Of a DNA stretch of 64,000 nt, positions 17,274-27,616 are shown piece after piece. The stretch spans positions 124,001-188,000 of the forward strand of contig JAMLGR010000002.1 of NCBI GenBank assembly GCA_023957775.1, read 5' to 3'. Both the position numbers and the translations under genes were made by a program. Each line of letters starts with the position of its first letter. Position 1 is the stretch's first letter. Source of the stretch: Fimbriimonadaceae bacterium (GTDB taxonomy: Bacteria; Armatimonadota; Fimbriimonadia; Fimbriimonadales; Fimbriimonadaceae). The notes under the pieces were generated by a model. The model worked only from the letters and a program-made list of their open reading frames with translations, made no database searches and was not told the DNA's origin.

Positions 17274-18629
17274 TCATTTGCCAGGTTCTGCGTCCCGATC
17301 GACAAGGATCCTCCGCCACTTGGCCAGTCGTTCGCCGATGCGGGCTTCGTATCCGCGATCCGTGGGTTCGTAGTAGCGGGAGCCCTGCAGCGAGTCGGGG
17401 AGGTTCTGTTGTTCGACGACGCCTTCGTCGTAATCGTGGGCGTAGCGGTACTCCTTCCCGTACCCCAGCTTCTTCATGAGCCCCGTGGGTGCGTTCCTCA
17501 GGTGCAGCGGAACCGGATCGTTGCGCGTTTCGTGCACGGCTTCTTTCGCCCGGCGGTACGCCTCGTAGACCCGGTTGCTCTTCGGGGCGCACGCCAAGAA
17601 GACGGCGCACTGGGCAAGCGCCAGTTCGCCCTCCGGCATCCCCAGGAAGTGAACGGCCTGCTGGGTGGCCATGGCCATGGCGAGGGCTTGGGGTTCGGCC
17701 AGTCCGATATCCTCGGTCGCCATGCGGATCAGCCTGCGGGCGAGATAGAGGGGATCCTCCCCCGACTCCAACATGCGGGCGAGCCAGTAGAGCGTGGCGT
17801 CCGGGTCGCTTCCCCGCACCGACTTGTGGAGCGCCGAGATGAGGTCGAAGTGTTGTTCGCCCTCCTTGTCGTACAGGAGCGCGCGCCGTTGCGCGGCCCC
17901 TTCCACGTGCTCCTTCGTGATCTCGACGCCCGGTCCGGCGGCCGCGGCGCACAACTCCAGTATCCCAAGGGCGGCGCGCGCGTCCCCGTTGGCCCAATTC
18001 ACCAGCAGGTCCGCCGCCTCGGGAGAGAGAGGGCCGCATCGTCCCGCCAAGCCCCGATCCGAGTCGGCGAGGGCGCGGCTGATCACGTTCGCGATGTCGT
18101 GGTCCTCGAGGGCCTTCAGTGTATAGACGCGGCATCGGGAGAGCAGCGCGGCGTTGACCTCGAAGGAGGGGTTTTCGGTGGTGGCGCCCACGAGGGTCAC
18201 CGTGCCGTCCTCCGCGTGGGGAAGGATCGCGTCTTGTTGCGACTTGTTGAATCGGTGGATCTCGTCGATGAACAGCATTGTGCGTTCGCCCCGCAGAGCT
18301 TTGAACCGACGGGCCTCCTCGACCACCTTGCGCAGGTCGGCGACGCCTGCGGACGTCGCGCTCATGCGGACGAACCGCGCCTTCGACGTGCGGGCGACGA
18401 TCTCCGCCAGCGTGGTCTTTCCGACGCCGGGCGGGCCCCAGAGGATGAAGGAGCCCGCTTGGTCGGCTTCCACGATCTTTCGGAACGCCGCGTCGGGCGC
18501 AACCAAGTGGCGCTGCCCAGCGAACTCGTCGAAAGAACGCGGGCGCATCCTGGCGGCGAGCGGCGCGTCGCTCCCCGCGGGTTCCAAGCCCGTGGGACCG
18601 TCCGCGCCGAACAAGTCGCTCTGGCTCAC
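17274..18629 (-). CDS. rarA: Replication-associated recombination protein RarA (MgsA)
   Basis: A 451-residue AAA+ ATPase related to clamp-loader subunits. Walker A is GPPGVGKT (residues 65-72), Walker B is FIDEIHRF (about 120-127) and sensor 1 is VGATTEN (147-153). The C-terminal block DPDATLYWLARMLESGEDPLYLARRLI is diagnostic of RarA/MgsA/WRNIP1 rather than DnaX or RuvB. It acts at stalled forks and on single-stranded DNA ends with SSB. A short N-terminal motif (QSDLFG) may be an SSB- or clamp-interaction tail, as in other members. The gene is monocistronic as far as the window shows, with 60 nt to the next minus-strand gene. Confidence 0.95.
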   Translation of the reverse strand: MSQSDLFGADGPTGLEPAGSDAPLAARMRPRSFDEFAGQRHLVAPDAAFRKIVEADQAGSFILWGPPGVGKTTLAEIVARTSKARFVRMSATSAGVADLRKVVEEARRFKALRGERTMLFIDEIHRFNKSQQDAILPHAEDGTVTLVGATTENPSFEVNAALLSRCRVYTLKALEDHDIANVISRALADSDRGLAGRCGPLSPEAADLLVNWANGDARAALGILELCAAAAGPGVEITKEHVEGAAQRRALLYDKEGEQHFDLISALHKSVRGSDPDATLYWLARMLESGEDPLYLARRLIRMATEDIGLAEPQALAMAMATQQAVHFLGMPEGELALAQCAVFLACAPKSNRVYEAYRRAKEAVHETRNDPVPLHLRNAPTGLMKKLGYGKEYRYAHDYDEGVVEQQNLPDSLQGSRYYEPTDRGYEARIGERLAKWRRILVDRDAEPGK

Positions 18630-18744
18630 ACGGACAGTTTACGGGCAGCGGACCGTTCGTTGGGAATCGAGGTTCGCAAAGAGTCGGCGTCACGCTCGCA
18701 ACGATTGGGGGTGAATAAGTCCCCCATTTTCAACACAGTTGCCC

Positions 18745-18750
18745 TATAAT
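18745..18750 (+). promoter_or_regulatory. Probable -10 box of the second PEP-CTERM gene
   Basis: TATAAT lies about 50 nt before the chosen start. No good -35 is seen at 16-19 nt, so an extended or activator-dependent promoter is possible. Confidence 0.4.
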
Positions 18751-18799
18751 GGCGATATCAACATCCGAGCGGAGTTCGCTCGGAGGGGGGTCAAAGGAG

Positions 18800-19576
18800 A
18801 TGAATCGGACTTTTCGTTGCGCTCTGGCCACGCTGTTCGTGGTTGCGGGAACCCATGCCGGGTTCGCCCAGTCGCTCAATGTCACTCAGTACGCAACCCA
18901 TGGGAATGGGGGCGTCAACATCCAAGCCGACTGGGATCTCGGGTCGTCCACGTGGTGCGACCCGGCCAACGTCCGCTGGATCCAGAATATCAAGCTGAAG
19001 AACCTGGACGGGACGGACAAGAACAACGTTCCCGGCTACATCAACCGGCCGAACTTCATCGATCCGCTTCCGGATCAGCCGGGCGGCCCTTGGGACACGT
19101 TGCCGTGGTACGACGTCACGTACGGATCGGCTGCGGACCGCAACACGAACACGAACCGGATCGCCAACGGTTCGGGGCGGTTCTTCAACGACTCGCCTGC
19201 CGGTTGGGGTCCCTTCGGGCCTATGATGTTCTGTGCGTTCACCGCCGTTGTCTGCATCGACAACACGGCCAAGACCGCGAGCTACATGGGTGGATTCTCT
19301 TGGGGCTTCACGGTCGCCGCCAACGGAACGGTCACGGCCAAGCCGCTGCTTCAAATGGCGAACAACCAGGCCACGGTCGACATGTTCAACACGGCGTTGC
19401 ACATCAACACCACCGATGCCAACTACAACCCGGCCACCTTCCGGGAGTGGTCGATGACGCTCGGAGACGCCAACTGTCAGCTCACGTACAACCCGGTTCC
19501 CGAACCGGGCACCATGGCGCTGTGCGCCGCAGCGATCGGAGTCGCCGCCAAGCGCCGCCGCCGCAAAGTGGCGTAG
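18800..19576 (+). CDS. Exported PEP-CTERM protein of unknown function
   Basis: A 258-residue secreted protein with signal peptide (TLFVVAGTHAGFAQS) and a C-terminal PEP-CTERM sorting signal: VPEPGTMALCAAAIGVAAKRRRRK. The mature region is rich in Asn, Thr and Trp and shows no known domain. ATG 18800 is preferred because the signal peptide begins there. AAAGGAG directly abuts this ATG, which is very close, while GGAGGGGGG further up at 18782 gives normal spacing. An in-frame ATG at 18749 overlaps a TATAAT (18745-18750), so it more likely marks the promoter than a start. Anchoring would need an exosortase encoded elsewhere. Confidence 0.7.
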   Translation: MNRTFRCALATLFVVAGTHAGFAQSLNVTQYATHGNGGVNIQADWDLGSSTWCDPANVRWIQNIKLKNLDGTDKNNVPGYINRPNFIDPLPDQPGGPWDTLPWYDVTYGSAADRNTNTNRIANGSGRFFNDSPAGWGPFGPMMFCAFTAVVCIDNTAKTASYMGGFSWGFTVAANGTVTAKPLLQMANNQATVDMFNTALHINTTDANYNPATFREWSMTLGDANCQLTYNPVPEPGTMALCAAAIGVAAKRRRRKVA

Positions 19577-19623
19577 GATAACGGATGGGGGCGCCGGAAG
19601 GGGGGCGCCTCCCAACCCCACCG

Positions 19624-20094
19624 ATGCTTTGTGTCTTATTGCTTGCCCTGGGATTGCCGTTGCCCTCATCAGGTCCGGCCGCGTTGAAGATCGCGTCCTT
19701 CGCGCTCGGGGCCAACGCGACGCTCGCCAACTTGCCTGTGGAAGTCGTGCTTGAGAACGCGGGCGAGAGGAACGTCCGGCTCTGGGCACCCAACAATGTG
19801 GAGGGCCTCCAGTCTCTCTGGTTCGAGTTCCAAGCGGTGGGCGGCAAGGTGGTCGAGTACCGGCCCCCGGTCCCGCCACGCGCGGGCGGCGTTGCGACGG
19901 CAGTCGTACTCGCTCCCCACGAGCGGCTCCACCTGCCCGTGGTGAACTTGGCGGCCGCGCGAGATCACGGGGGCCTTGCGCCCGGCGATTACACGGTCAC
20001 CGCCATCTACAAGAACGCGATGGCCGACTTTCCTCCGGTCCGTGGCGTCTGGACGGGAACCCTCCGCTCGAAGCCTCTCAAGCTCCGCCTTTGA
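19624..20094 (+). CDS. Small exported protein of unknown function
   Basis: A 156-residue protein from ATG 19624 (169 from ATG 19585). The later start places a typical signal peptide first (LCVLLLALGLPLPSSGPA). The rest is a single beta-sandwich-like domain: NLPVEVVLENAGERNVRLW, then LAPHERLHLPVVNL and PGDYTVTAIYKN. This looks like the Ig-fold of exported proteins that use the same vocabulary, but I do not recognise a named family. It follows the PEP-CTERM gene by 47 nt, may share its transcript, and converges with the 16S rRNA unit. Confidence 0.6.
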   Translation: MLCVLLLALGLPLPSSGPAALKIASFALGANATLANLPVEVVLENAGERNVRLWAPNNVEGLQSLWFEFQAVGGKVVEYRPPVPPRAGGVATAVVLAPHERLHLPVVNLAAARDHGGLAPGDYTVTAIYKNAMADFPPVRGVWTGTLRSKPLKLRL

Positions 20095-20153
20095 GTTTTC
20101 GGCTCGGCTCCGGGGCGTCCGCTGGTGGACCGCGGGCCATTTCAGACGCAAAT

Positions 20154-20185
20154 AAGCCCGCTTTGCCTTGCGGGAAAGCGGGCTT
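20154..20185 (-). terminator. Terminator of the 16S rRNA unit
   Basis: A perfect 11-bp stem AAGCCCGCTTT/AAAGCGGGCTT with a 10-nt loop. On the minus strand it is followed by ATTTG. It lies about 90 nt past the 16S 3' end, just beyond the trailer arm of the processing stem. Confidence 0.85.
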
Positions 20186-20193
20186 GTTGCGAA

Positions 20194-20215
20194 CCTTGAC
20201 AGCTCGATAGAGACG
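20194..20215 (-). repeat. Trailer arm of the 16S processing stem
   Basis: The plus strand reads CCTTGACAGCTCGATAGAGACG. The minus-strand leader at 21948-21969 reads CCTTGACAGTTGGATAGAGACG. In the transcript the two are complementary over 22 nt with only two changed positions, so they can bring the ends of 16S together as the RNase III-type processing stem. Confidence 0.8.
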
Positions 20216-20277
20216 GCGATTTCAAAGCGATCGACCAGGATATGTCTTGCCTGACTTGCAGCCAAGAGTGCTTATCC

Positions 20278-21787
<1,510 letters not shown>

Positions 21788-21947
21788 AATTGTTACCAAT
21801 TTCCCGTAAGGGTTTGGTTTCTGACTATATTGGAGTTTCTCAAAATAGAGATTCCCTGGCCCACCGAGGCGAACCTCGTAGGGTTTGGGACTCCGGGGTT
21901 GAGAATCGTTCCGAAGAACGTTCTCGTTTGAACACTTCTTAATCGCG

Positions 21948-21969
21948 CGTCTCTATCCAACTGTCAAGG
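21948..21969 (-). repeat. Leader arm of the 16S processing stem
   Basis: Minus strand CCTTGACAGTTGGATAGAGACG, about 160 nt before the 16S 5' end. It is complementary in RNA to the trailer arm at 20194-20215. The TTGACA it contains resembles a -35 box but is better explained as part of the stem. Confidence 0.8.
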
Positions 21970-22001
21970 TGCGTGCGGCCCCAAGCGGGGCAACAGGGGA
22001 T

Positions 22002-22031
22002 ATTATAGGCAGGCGGATGCCCGAATGTCAA
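22002..22031 (-). promoter_or_regulatory. Consensus promoter of the 16S rRNA unit
   Basis: On the minus strand: TTGACA (22031-22026), an 18-nt spacer, then TATAAT (22007-22002). Both hexamers are perfect consensus. Transcription would start near 21995 and give a leader of about 200 nt. The gap 21788-22136 holds only this leader and promoter. Confidence 0.9.
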
Positions 22032-22136
22032 CCCCTGAGGCGCTTTTTTGAGACGGATCGGGCCCCCGGCTCGTCTTCACTAGGTTGGTAGCGCGACGGA
22101 GCACCTCGATCAAGCCGTCAGGAAGCGTTCAGTCCC

Positions 22137-24320
22137 GTGCGAGCCCTCTACACCAGCACCATCTTCCTCAACGCGGGACTCCTGTTTCTCGTTCAGCCGA
22201 TGATCGCCAAGCTGCTGCTGCCGCGGTTCGGCGGCTCTCCCGCAGTCTGGGTCGTCAGCATGCTGTTCTTCCAGGCGGTGCTCTTGCTCGGCTACGCCTA
22301 CGCCCATCTGGGGGCGCGGTGGCTGACGCCGCGCTGGCAGGCGATCGCCCACCTCGCCGTACTCGGCCTCGCGGCCCTCACCCTGCCGCTCGGCGTCCCG
22401 GACTGGCTCCCTCAGGGCGGAGCCGAGCCCACGTGGCTCCTGCTGGGGCTCCTGGCCGTGGTCGTCGGCCCCTCGTTCTTCGCCCTCTCCGCGGGAGCCC
22501 CGCTCCTGCAGCGCTGGTTTGCCGCCACCGGCGACCCCGAGGGCCACGATCCCTACTTCCTCTATGCCGCGAGCAATCTCGGCAGCATGATCGCGCTGGT
22601 GGGCTACCCGCTCCTGGTCGAACCCCGACTGCGCCTGGACGCCCAACGCGTCGACTGGTCGTGGGGCTTTGCTCTTCTCGGCATCGGCTTGGTGGCGGCG
22701 GCGACGGGCATCCGCAAGCCGCTGCCACTCGAGGGCAGCGACTTGGAACGCGCGCCCGTAGGGCCGAGCCGGGCGGATCGGCTCCGATGGACGGCCCTCG
22801 CGGCGGTGCCTTCGAGCCTCATGCTGGGCGTCACGACCTACCTGACGACGAATCTCGCCCCCGTCCCCCTGTTGTGGGTCGTTCCGCTCGCGCTCTATCT
22901 GATCACCTTCATTCTCGCGTTCGCCAGGCGAACGCTCGCGGGCCCTTCGGTGCTGGCCCGCGTCTTGCCCCTGCTGGCCACTCCGTTGGCCCTCGTGATG
23001 GTCCTCGAGGCGACCGAGCCGATCCGCGAGCTAGGCGCGCTCCATCTCGCCACCTTCTTCGTGGCGGCGTGGATGTGCCACGCCCGCCTCGCCTCTGAAC
23101 GGCCCCACCCGTCCCATCTCACGGAGTTCTATCTGTGGATCGCGGTGGGAGGCGTGCTGGGCGGGGCGTTCAATGCGCTGGTCGCCCCGGTCGTCTTCAA
23201 GACCCTCGCCGAGTATCCGGTCGCGCTCGTCGCCGCATGTCTTCTCAGGCCCCGCGGCGACCGCCCTCCGGGCCCGCTTAAGCTCGACGTGGGCTATGCC
23301 GCTGCGATCGGGTTGTTCGCGGCCGCCACCGCGCTCTATTGGCGATCCGCCGGATACGAGGCCAACGCGTGGCGCTCGGCGGTCACCATCGGCGTGCCGG
23401 CGATCCTCTGTTTCCTCGCGGTCGACCGCCCGCTGCGCTTCGGTCTCGCCCTCGGCGCCCTGTTCCTCGCGGCGCAGATCGTCGACACCGCGGCTCCGGG
23501 TCAGGTGCTCGTGAAGGCACGAAGTTTCTTCGGCGTCCACCGGGTCCTGGAAACCACCAACCAGCACGGGGTGTTCCACCACCTCGTGCACGGCAACACC
23601 ACGCACGGCATTCAGAGCCTCCGCGAACCGGGAACACCGTTGACGTACTACAGCCGCCAAGGCCCGATCGGCCAGGTGTTCGCCACGTTCTCCGGCCCAA
23701 ATACGAAGGACCGGGTCGCGCTCGTGGGGATGGGGGTCGGGTCCCTCGCGGCCTACGGCGTGCCGGGCCAGCGCATGACCTATTTCGAAATCGACCCGGA
23801 GGTCGACCGGATCGCAAAGGACCCTGCCCTCTTCACGTTCCTCAGGGATTCGCGCGCGAAGGTCGATGTCGTCCTCGGGGACGCGCGCCTCTCCCTCGCG
23901 CGCGAACCCAACGGCGCGTACGGCCTCATCGTCCTCGACGCGTTCACCTCCGATGCGATCCCGGTACACCTCCTCACCCTCGAGGCGATCCGCATGTACC
24001 TGGCGAAGCTCGAGCCGAACGGAGTTCTCGCGTTCCACATTTCGAACCGCTACCTCGACCTGCGCCCCGTGCTTGCGGCCGCCGCGGCCGATCTGGACCT
24101 CGTCGCGCTCTTCAATTTCGACCTCTACATCGGCGAGGACGAACAGTCCACCGGGATCGAGCCCTCCAAGTGGGTCGTCATGGCGCGATCTCCGGCCGAC
24201 CTGCTCTCCTTGCCCTCGAGCGGCGGTTGGGAAGATCTCGCACCCACGGGCATGGAGGCGTGGTCGGACGACTTCTCCAACCTGCTTGAAGTGTTCGCGC
24301 CGACGAAAGGGGATCGCTAG
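22137..24320 (+). CDS. Membrane-anchored spermidine-synthase-like protein
   Basis: A 727-residue fusion. The first 480 residues are a many-span membrane domain (LFLVQPMIAKLLLPRFGGSP, FFQAVLLLGYAYAHL, then a second block of hydrophobic segments). The last 230 form a Rossmann methyltransferase fold of the spermidine-synthase type: VALVGMGVGSLAAYG, YFEIDPEVDRIA, VVLGDARL, YGLIVLDAFTSDAIPVHLLTLEA. The polyamine-site Asp-rich loop is partly kept (DAFTSDAIP), but the substrate is not proven. Such fused transporters/SpeE-like proteins are widespread and usually annotated only by domain. Start is GTG 22137. The gene is monocistronic and diverges from the 16S promoter. Confidence 0.85.
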   Translation: MRALYTSTIFLNAGLLFLVQPMIAKLLLPRFGGSPAVWVVSMLFFQAVLLLGYAYAHLGARWLTPRWQAIAHLAVLGLAALTLPLGVPDWLPQGGAEPTWLLLGLLAVVVGPSFFALSAGAPLLQRWFAATGDPEGHDPYFLYAASNLGSMIALVGYPLLVEPRLRLDAQRVDWSWGFALLGIGLVAAATGIRKPLPLEGSDLERAPVGPSRADRLRWTALAAVPSSLMLGVTTYLTTNLAPVPLLWVVPLALYLITFILAFARRTLAGPSVLARVLPLLATPLALVMVLEATEPIRELGALHLATFFVAAWMCHARLASERPHPSHLTEFYLWIAVGGVLGGAFNALVAPVVFKTLAEYPVALVAACLLRPRGDRPPGPLKLDVGYAAAIGLFAAATALYWRSAGYEANAWRSAVTIGVPAILCFLAVDRPLRFGLALGALFLAAQIVDTAAPGQVLVKARSFFGVHRVLETTNQHGVFHHLVHGNTTHGIQSLREPGTPLTYYSRQGPIGQVFATFSGPNTKDRVALVGMGVGSLAAYGVPGQRMTYFEIDPEVDRIAKDPALFTFLRDSRAKVDVVLGDARLSLAREPNGAYGLIVLDAFTSDAIPVHLLTLEAIRMYLAKLEPNGVLAFHISNRYLDLRPVLAAAAADLDLVALFNFDLYIGEDEQSTGIEPSKWVVMARSPADLLSLPSSGGWEDLAPTGMEAWSDDFSNLLEVFAPTKGDR

Positions 24321-24348
24321 TTGGGCGCCGCGCAGACCCCGATCGCGA

Positions 24349-24792
24349 TCAGTGCTTCTCTTTCGCCTGGGCGGCCCGCTCCCACATCGCCACGGTACGC
24401 ACGTCGCGGCGGCGGCGGTCCATCGCCTGCCCGATCTTGATCGCCAGCACCTCGTAGGCGTCGGCGCCGGGCGAGTTCTTTTCGATGTAGTCGAACGCGC
24501 CCCGCCGCATGCACTCCACCGCATTCGACACATTGCCGTACGCGGTCATGACGATCACCTCGGCAAAGAGGTCCCTCGAAAACGCGCCGCTCAGCACCTT
24601 CAACCCGGAATCCGGGTCCTCCATGCTCATGTCGGTGACGATGATGTCGAACGGCTTCTCGGCGCTCTGGATCATTTCGAGTCCGTCCTCGGAGTTCGAT
24701 GCGAGCGACACTTGGTAGCCTTCGCGCTCCAGCCTTCGCCGGACCGCATTCAAAACATCCTCTTCATCGTCAATCACGAGCACGCGACACAT
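24349..24792 (-). CDS. Stand-alone response regulator receiver protein
   Basis: A 147-residue CheY-like receiver. Phosphorylation site D54 (IIVTDMSMED) with acidic D9 and D10 (VIDDEED), T83 in VMTAYG and K105 in DYIEKNS complete the active site. After the receiver there is only a short basic helical tail (AMDRRRRDVRTVAMWERAAQAKEKH), with no DNA-binding or enzymatic output domain. No histidine kinase gene lies next to it. It probably acts through protein contact or as a phosphorelay step. The upstream neighbour is divergent and starts 39 nt away. Confidence 0.9.
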   Translation of the reverse strand: MCRVLVIDDEEDVLNAVRRRLEREGYQVSLASNSEDGLEMIQSAEKPFDIIVTDMSMEDPDSGLKVLSGAFSRDLFAEVIVMTAYGNVSNAVECMRRGAFDYIEKNSPGADAYEVLAIKIGQAMDRRRRDVRTVAMWERAAQAKEKH

Positions 24793-24830
24793 GGACCTGA
24801 GTATAGCCCTGCCACAATGAGTGCACCGCC

Positions 24831-27182
24831 ATGGAAGGTCCGAGCGCGCGCGTCGAAAACCCGGGGCTTCAAAGCGAGCCCAGCCGGCTCGACAACCTGC
24901 GCACGCTCCGGATGGCCAACCTCGATGTCGGCTTCGCCACCGCGTTCGGCACCCTCGTCACCGGCACGTTCCTCGTTGGGTTCATCAAGTTCCTCGGCGG
25001 CTCGGACATCTGGATCGGATTGCTGGCGGCGGTTCCCAGCCTTCTCGGCATTCTGCAGATTCCGGGCGGGATCTGGGGGCGGGGCTTTCCCAGCTACAAG
25101 CCGTTCGTGCTCGTCGGAAGCTCCATCTGGCGGGCGCTTTACGTCCCGCTGATCGTCCTTCCGTTTCTTCCCCTGGACAACCAGCTCAAGCTCTGGATCC
25201 TCGCGACCTGCATCGGGACGGCCTCTGCCGCGGTCCTCATCGTCAGCCCGATCTACAACGATTGGCTGGCCGAGATGGTCCCGCCCAGTTCCCGCGGCTG
25301 GTACTTCAGCCGCCGCAACGCCGTCGCAACCGGCGTCGGAGCCTCCGTCGGCGTGATCGGAGCCTTGATTCTCGACTGGTTCCGCCGCAACGGCAACGAG
25401 GGGATCGGCTTCTCGACGATCTTCGCCCTGGGGATCGTCTGTGCGACCGCGAGTCTTGCCATGTACCTGCGCATGCGGGACATCCCCCGGCCGAATCCGG
25501 TGAAGCAGACGGTGCGCGAGGGAACCCGGGCGTTCGGCGTCCCGTTCAAGGACGCGAACTTCCGCAAGGTCCTTCTTTTCTTCGCGCTCTTCGTCGCGGG
25601 CCAGAGCTTCGCGGGAAACCTGTTCAGCGCCTTCGCGCTCGAGAGTCTTGACCTCCCGTTCACCATCATCCAAGGGGCGGGGTTCATGCACGCCGCAGGC
25701 AATCTGCTCTCCGCGCGCATGTGGGGGTTCCTGGCTGACAAGTACGGCAACAAGCCCATTCTCACCCTTGTCGGGTTCGGGCTCACCCTGACTCCGGTGA
25801 TGTGGCTGTTCTGCTACCCCGGACGCGACGTGCACAACGCCGTCGTGTTGCTCTCGAGCCACCTCTTCGTCGGCATCATCTGGGCCGGGGTGGCGCTGTG
25901 CCAGTTCAACCTGCTGCTCGCGACGGCCAAGCCCGAAGAGCGCTCGACCTACATCGGCGTCGGGCTCGGGATCCAAGCGATCATCGGCGGCGTTTCGCCG
26001 CTGCTTGGAGCATCGATGCTCACGGCCATGCGCGGGTTCGTACCGGCCGATCAGGCGTACAAGTGGGTCTTCGCCACCAGCATGGCCCTGCGCCTCATCG
26101 CCGTGTTCTTCCTCGCCCCCGTCCGCGAAGAGGGGGCGATCCGCATCCGGACGACGCTCAAGCACCTTCGGCGCACCACACCGGGCGGCATCCGCGCGAT
26201 GCGCAGCCTCACCCGCAGTTCCGACGCCCTGAGCCGCGAAGACGCCATCGGCCGCGTGGCTTCAAAAGGGTTTGCGCTGGGCGCCGACGAGATCGTCAAG
26301 GCCCTGCACGACCCCTCGCCTCGCGTGCGCCGGCGGGCCGCACAAGCCCTCGCCCAACTGCAGGACGAGAGTGCCGGCGAGGCCCTGGTGCACATGGTCG
26401 TCGAACACCCGGACCTCGTGGAGGAGGAGACTGTGGAGGCCTTGGGCGAGCTGCGGCACGCCGAGGCCGTCCCTGCGCTCGTGAACCTGCTGCAGAGCCC
26501 GCGTTCGCTCGTCCGGCGAGCCGCAGCCAAGGCGCTGGGCCGGGTGGGCGACGCCGAGGCCATCGGCCCGTTGATGGCCGCGGCCGCCGAGCCGGGCGAT
26601 CCCGACCTGCGCCGCGCCAGCCTGCAGGCCCTGCGCGTGCTCGGGGCACGCGAGGCGCAGCCCGTGGTGGGCGACGCCCTCTACGATCCGCACCCGAGCG
26701 TCCGCATCGCCGCCGCAGAGGTGGTGGCCGAGATGGCGATGCGGGACCTGGCCCCCCACCTGCGCAAGTCGCTCGAGTACTTCGACGACGAGGCGGCGAG
26801 CGAAGTGGCCTACGCGCTGGGTTGCGTGGGGACGGTCGAGGATATCCCGACGATCCTGCACGAAGCGTCCCAAGGCGTCTCGATGACGACGCGACGGCGT
26901 TGCCTCCTGGGCGTGGCGCGCCTCCTGGGCGTCGAGCCCGACGCCTACAAGCTGATGCTTCTCGAAGGCATGGCCAGAGACTCGGCCCTGCTCGAGGCCT
27001 TGCGCGGCGCGATCAAATCCGTGCCGGCGATGAAGGTTGCCCTGGAGCGATACTCGGCAGGAAACGAGCCCGAAGCCCTGGCCGAGTTGGCCCGCCGTTC
27101 CGACAACGCTTCCCTGCACCACCTGGCGGCGAACCCGGTGGAAGAGGCCTTTCTGGTCGCCAGCCTGGTGGCGGGCCGGTAG
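24831..27182 (+). CDS. MFS transporter fused to HEAT repeats
   Basis: A 783-residue fusion. The N-terminal 460 residues are a 12-span MFS protein (NLRTLRMANLDVGFATAFGT start, WLAEMVPPSSRGWYFSRRNAVAT in the middle loop, AGQSFAGNLFSAFALESLDLP, LADKYGNKPILTLVGFG). From about residue 480 to 760 follow HEAT/PBS-lyase-type repeats, for example DPSPRVRRRAAQALAQLQDE, SPRSLVRRAAAKALGRVGD and DPHPSVRIAAAEVVAEMAM, each about 30 residues. The HEAT part would sit in the cytoplasm and could dock a partner. I know of no established function for this combination. It is unlikely to be an assembly join because one continuous frame with normal codon use links the halves. Confidence 0.85.
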   Translation: MEGPSARVENPGLQSEPSRLDNLRTLRMANLDVGFATAFGTLVTGTFLVGFIKFLGGSDIWIGLLAAVPSLLGILQIPGGIWGRGFPSYKPFVLVGSSIWRALYVPLIVLPFLPLDNQLKLWILATCIGTASAAVLIVSPIYNDWLAEMVPPSSRGWYFSRRNAVATGVGASVGVIGALILDWFRRNGNEGIGFSTIFALGIVCATASLAMYLRMRDIPRPNPVKQTVREGTRAFGVPFKDANFRKVLLFFALFVAGQSFAGNLFSAFALESLDLPFTIIQGAGFMHAAGNLLSARMWGFLADKYGNKPILTLVGFGLTLTPVMWLFCYPGRDVHNAVVLLSSHLFVGIIWAGVALCQFNLLLATAKPEERSTYIGVGLGIQAIIGGVSPLLGASMLTAMRGFVPADQAYKWVFATSMALRLIAVFFLAPVREEGAIRIRTTLKHLRRTTPGGIRAMRSLTRSSDALSREDAIGRVASKGFALGADEIVKALHDPSPRVRRRAAQALAQLQDESAGEALVHMVVEHPDLVEEETVEALGELRHAEAVPALVNLLQSPRSLVRRAAAKALGRVGDAEAIGPLMAAAAEPGDPDLRRASLQALRVLGAREAQPVVGDALYDPHPSVRIAAAEVVAEMAMRDLAPHLRKSLEYFDDEAASEVAYALGCVGTVEDIPTILHEASQGVSMTTRRRCLLGVARLLGVEPDAYKLMLLEGMARDSALLEALRGAIKSVPAMKVALERYSAGNEPEALAELARRSDNASLHHLAANPVEEAFLVASLVAGR

Positions 27183-27198
27183 AAGCCATCGAAAGAAC

Positions 27199-27551
27199 TG
27201 GTGGAGGCGGCGAGAATTGAACTCGCTTCCAAAACCGTCGTCCAGCCGTTACCACGAGCGTCTCCCCTGTACTTTGTCTCGACGCCGCTCTCTGCCGGGG
27301 ATGCCTGAGCGGTCGTCCAGTTCGATTGTTCTAGGCGGGTTCGCTCCGAACAGAAGCTCGCCCGACGATCCGGATTTGTTTGACACCCCGACTTCGGCCT
27401 ACCGGCTCGGCCAAAGGGGACGCGCGGTCAATTAAGCCGCGTAAGCGTAGCTGTTATTCGCAGTTACTTTTTTTGCCGCTTTTTACGAGGCCAACGGCGC
27501 CTCGGCTCGCAACGAAAGGTTGATCCGGCTCTGTCGAACCCTGACGCCCCC
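27199..27551 (-). ncRNA. ssrA: Transfer-messenger RNA (tmRNA)
   Basis: One-piece tmRNA, 353 nt with encoded CCA. The acceptor stem GGGGGCG pairs with CGCCTCC with one G-U. GGGTTCGACAG near the 5' end and GCGAGTTCAATTCTCGC (T arm) near the 3' end are typical. The tag reading frame is at 27461-27432: GCG AAT AAC AGC TAC GCT TAC GCG GCT TAA, giving ANNSYAYAA, with GTAAC just before the resume codon. It rescues stalled ribosomes with SmpB and marks the product for ClpXP. The tag ends AYAA rather than the common ALAA or AVAA. Confidence 0.97.
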
Positions 27552-27561
27552 AGTTGTCATT

Positions 27562-27567
27562 AGTATA
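27562..27567 (-). promoter_or_regulatory. -10 box of tmRNA
   Basis: TATACT on the minus strand, ending 10 nt before the mature 5' end. No strong -35 is visible. The spacing supports a transcript that begins at or near the mature end. Confidence 0.6.
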
Positions 27568-27616
27568 GAACGTCGGCGGGCGGTTCGTGGTTCCTCACGC
27601 GGGGAGTTTCACGCAA

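Noticed and set aside
21948-21969. TTGACA in the 16S leader as a second promoter
   Set aside because: It is repeated in complementary form behind 16S, so the processing stem explains it better. No convincing -10 follows at 16-18 nt.
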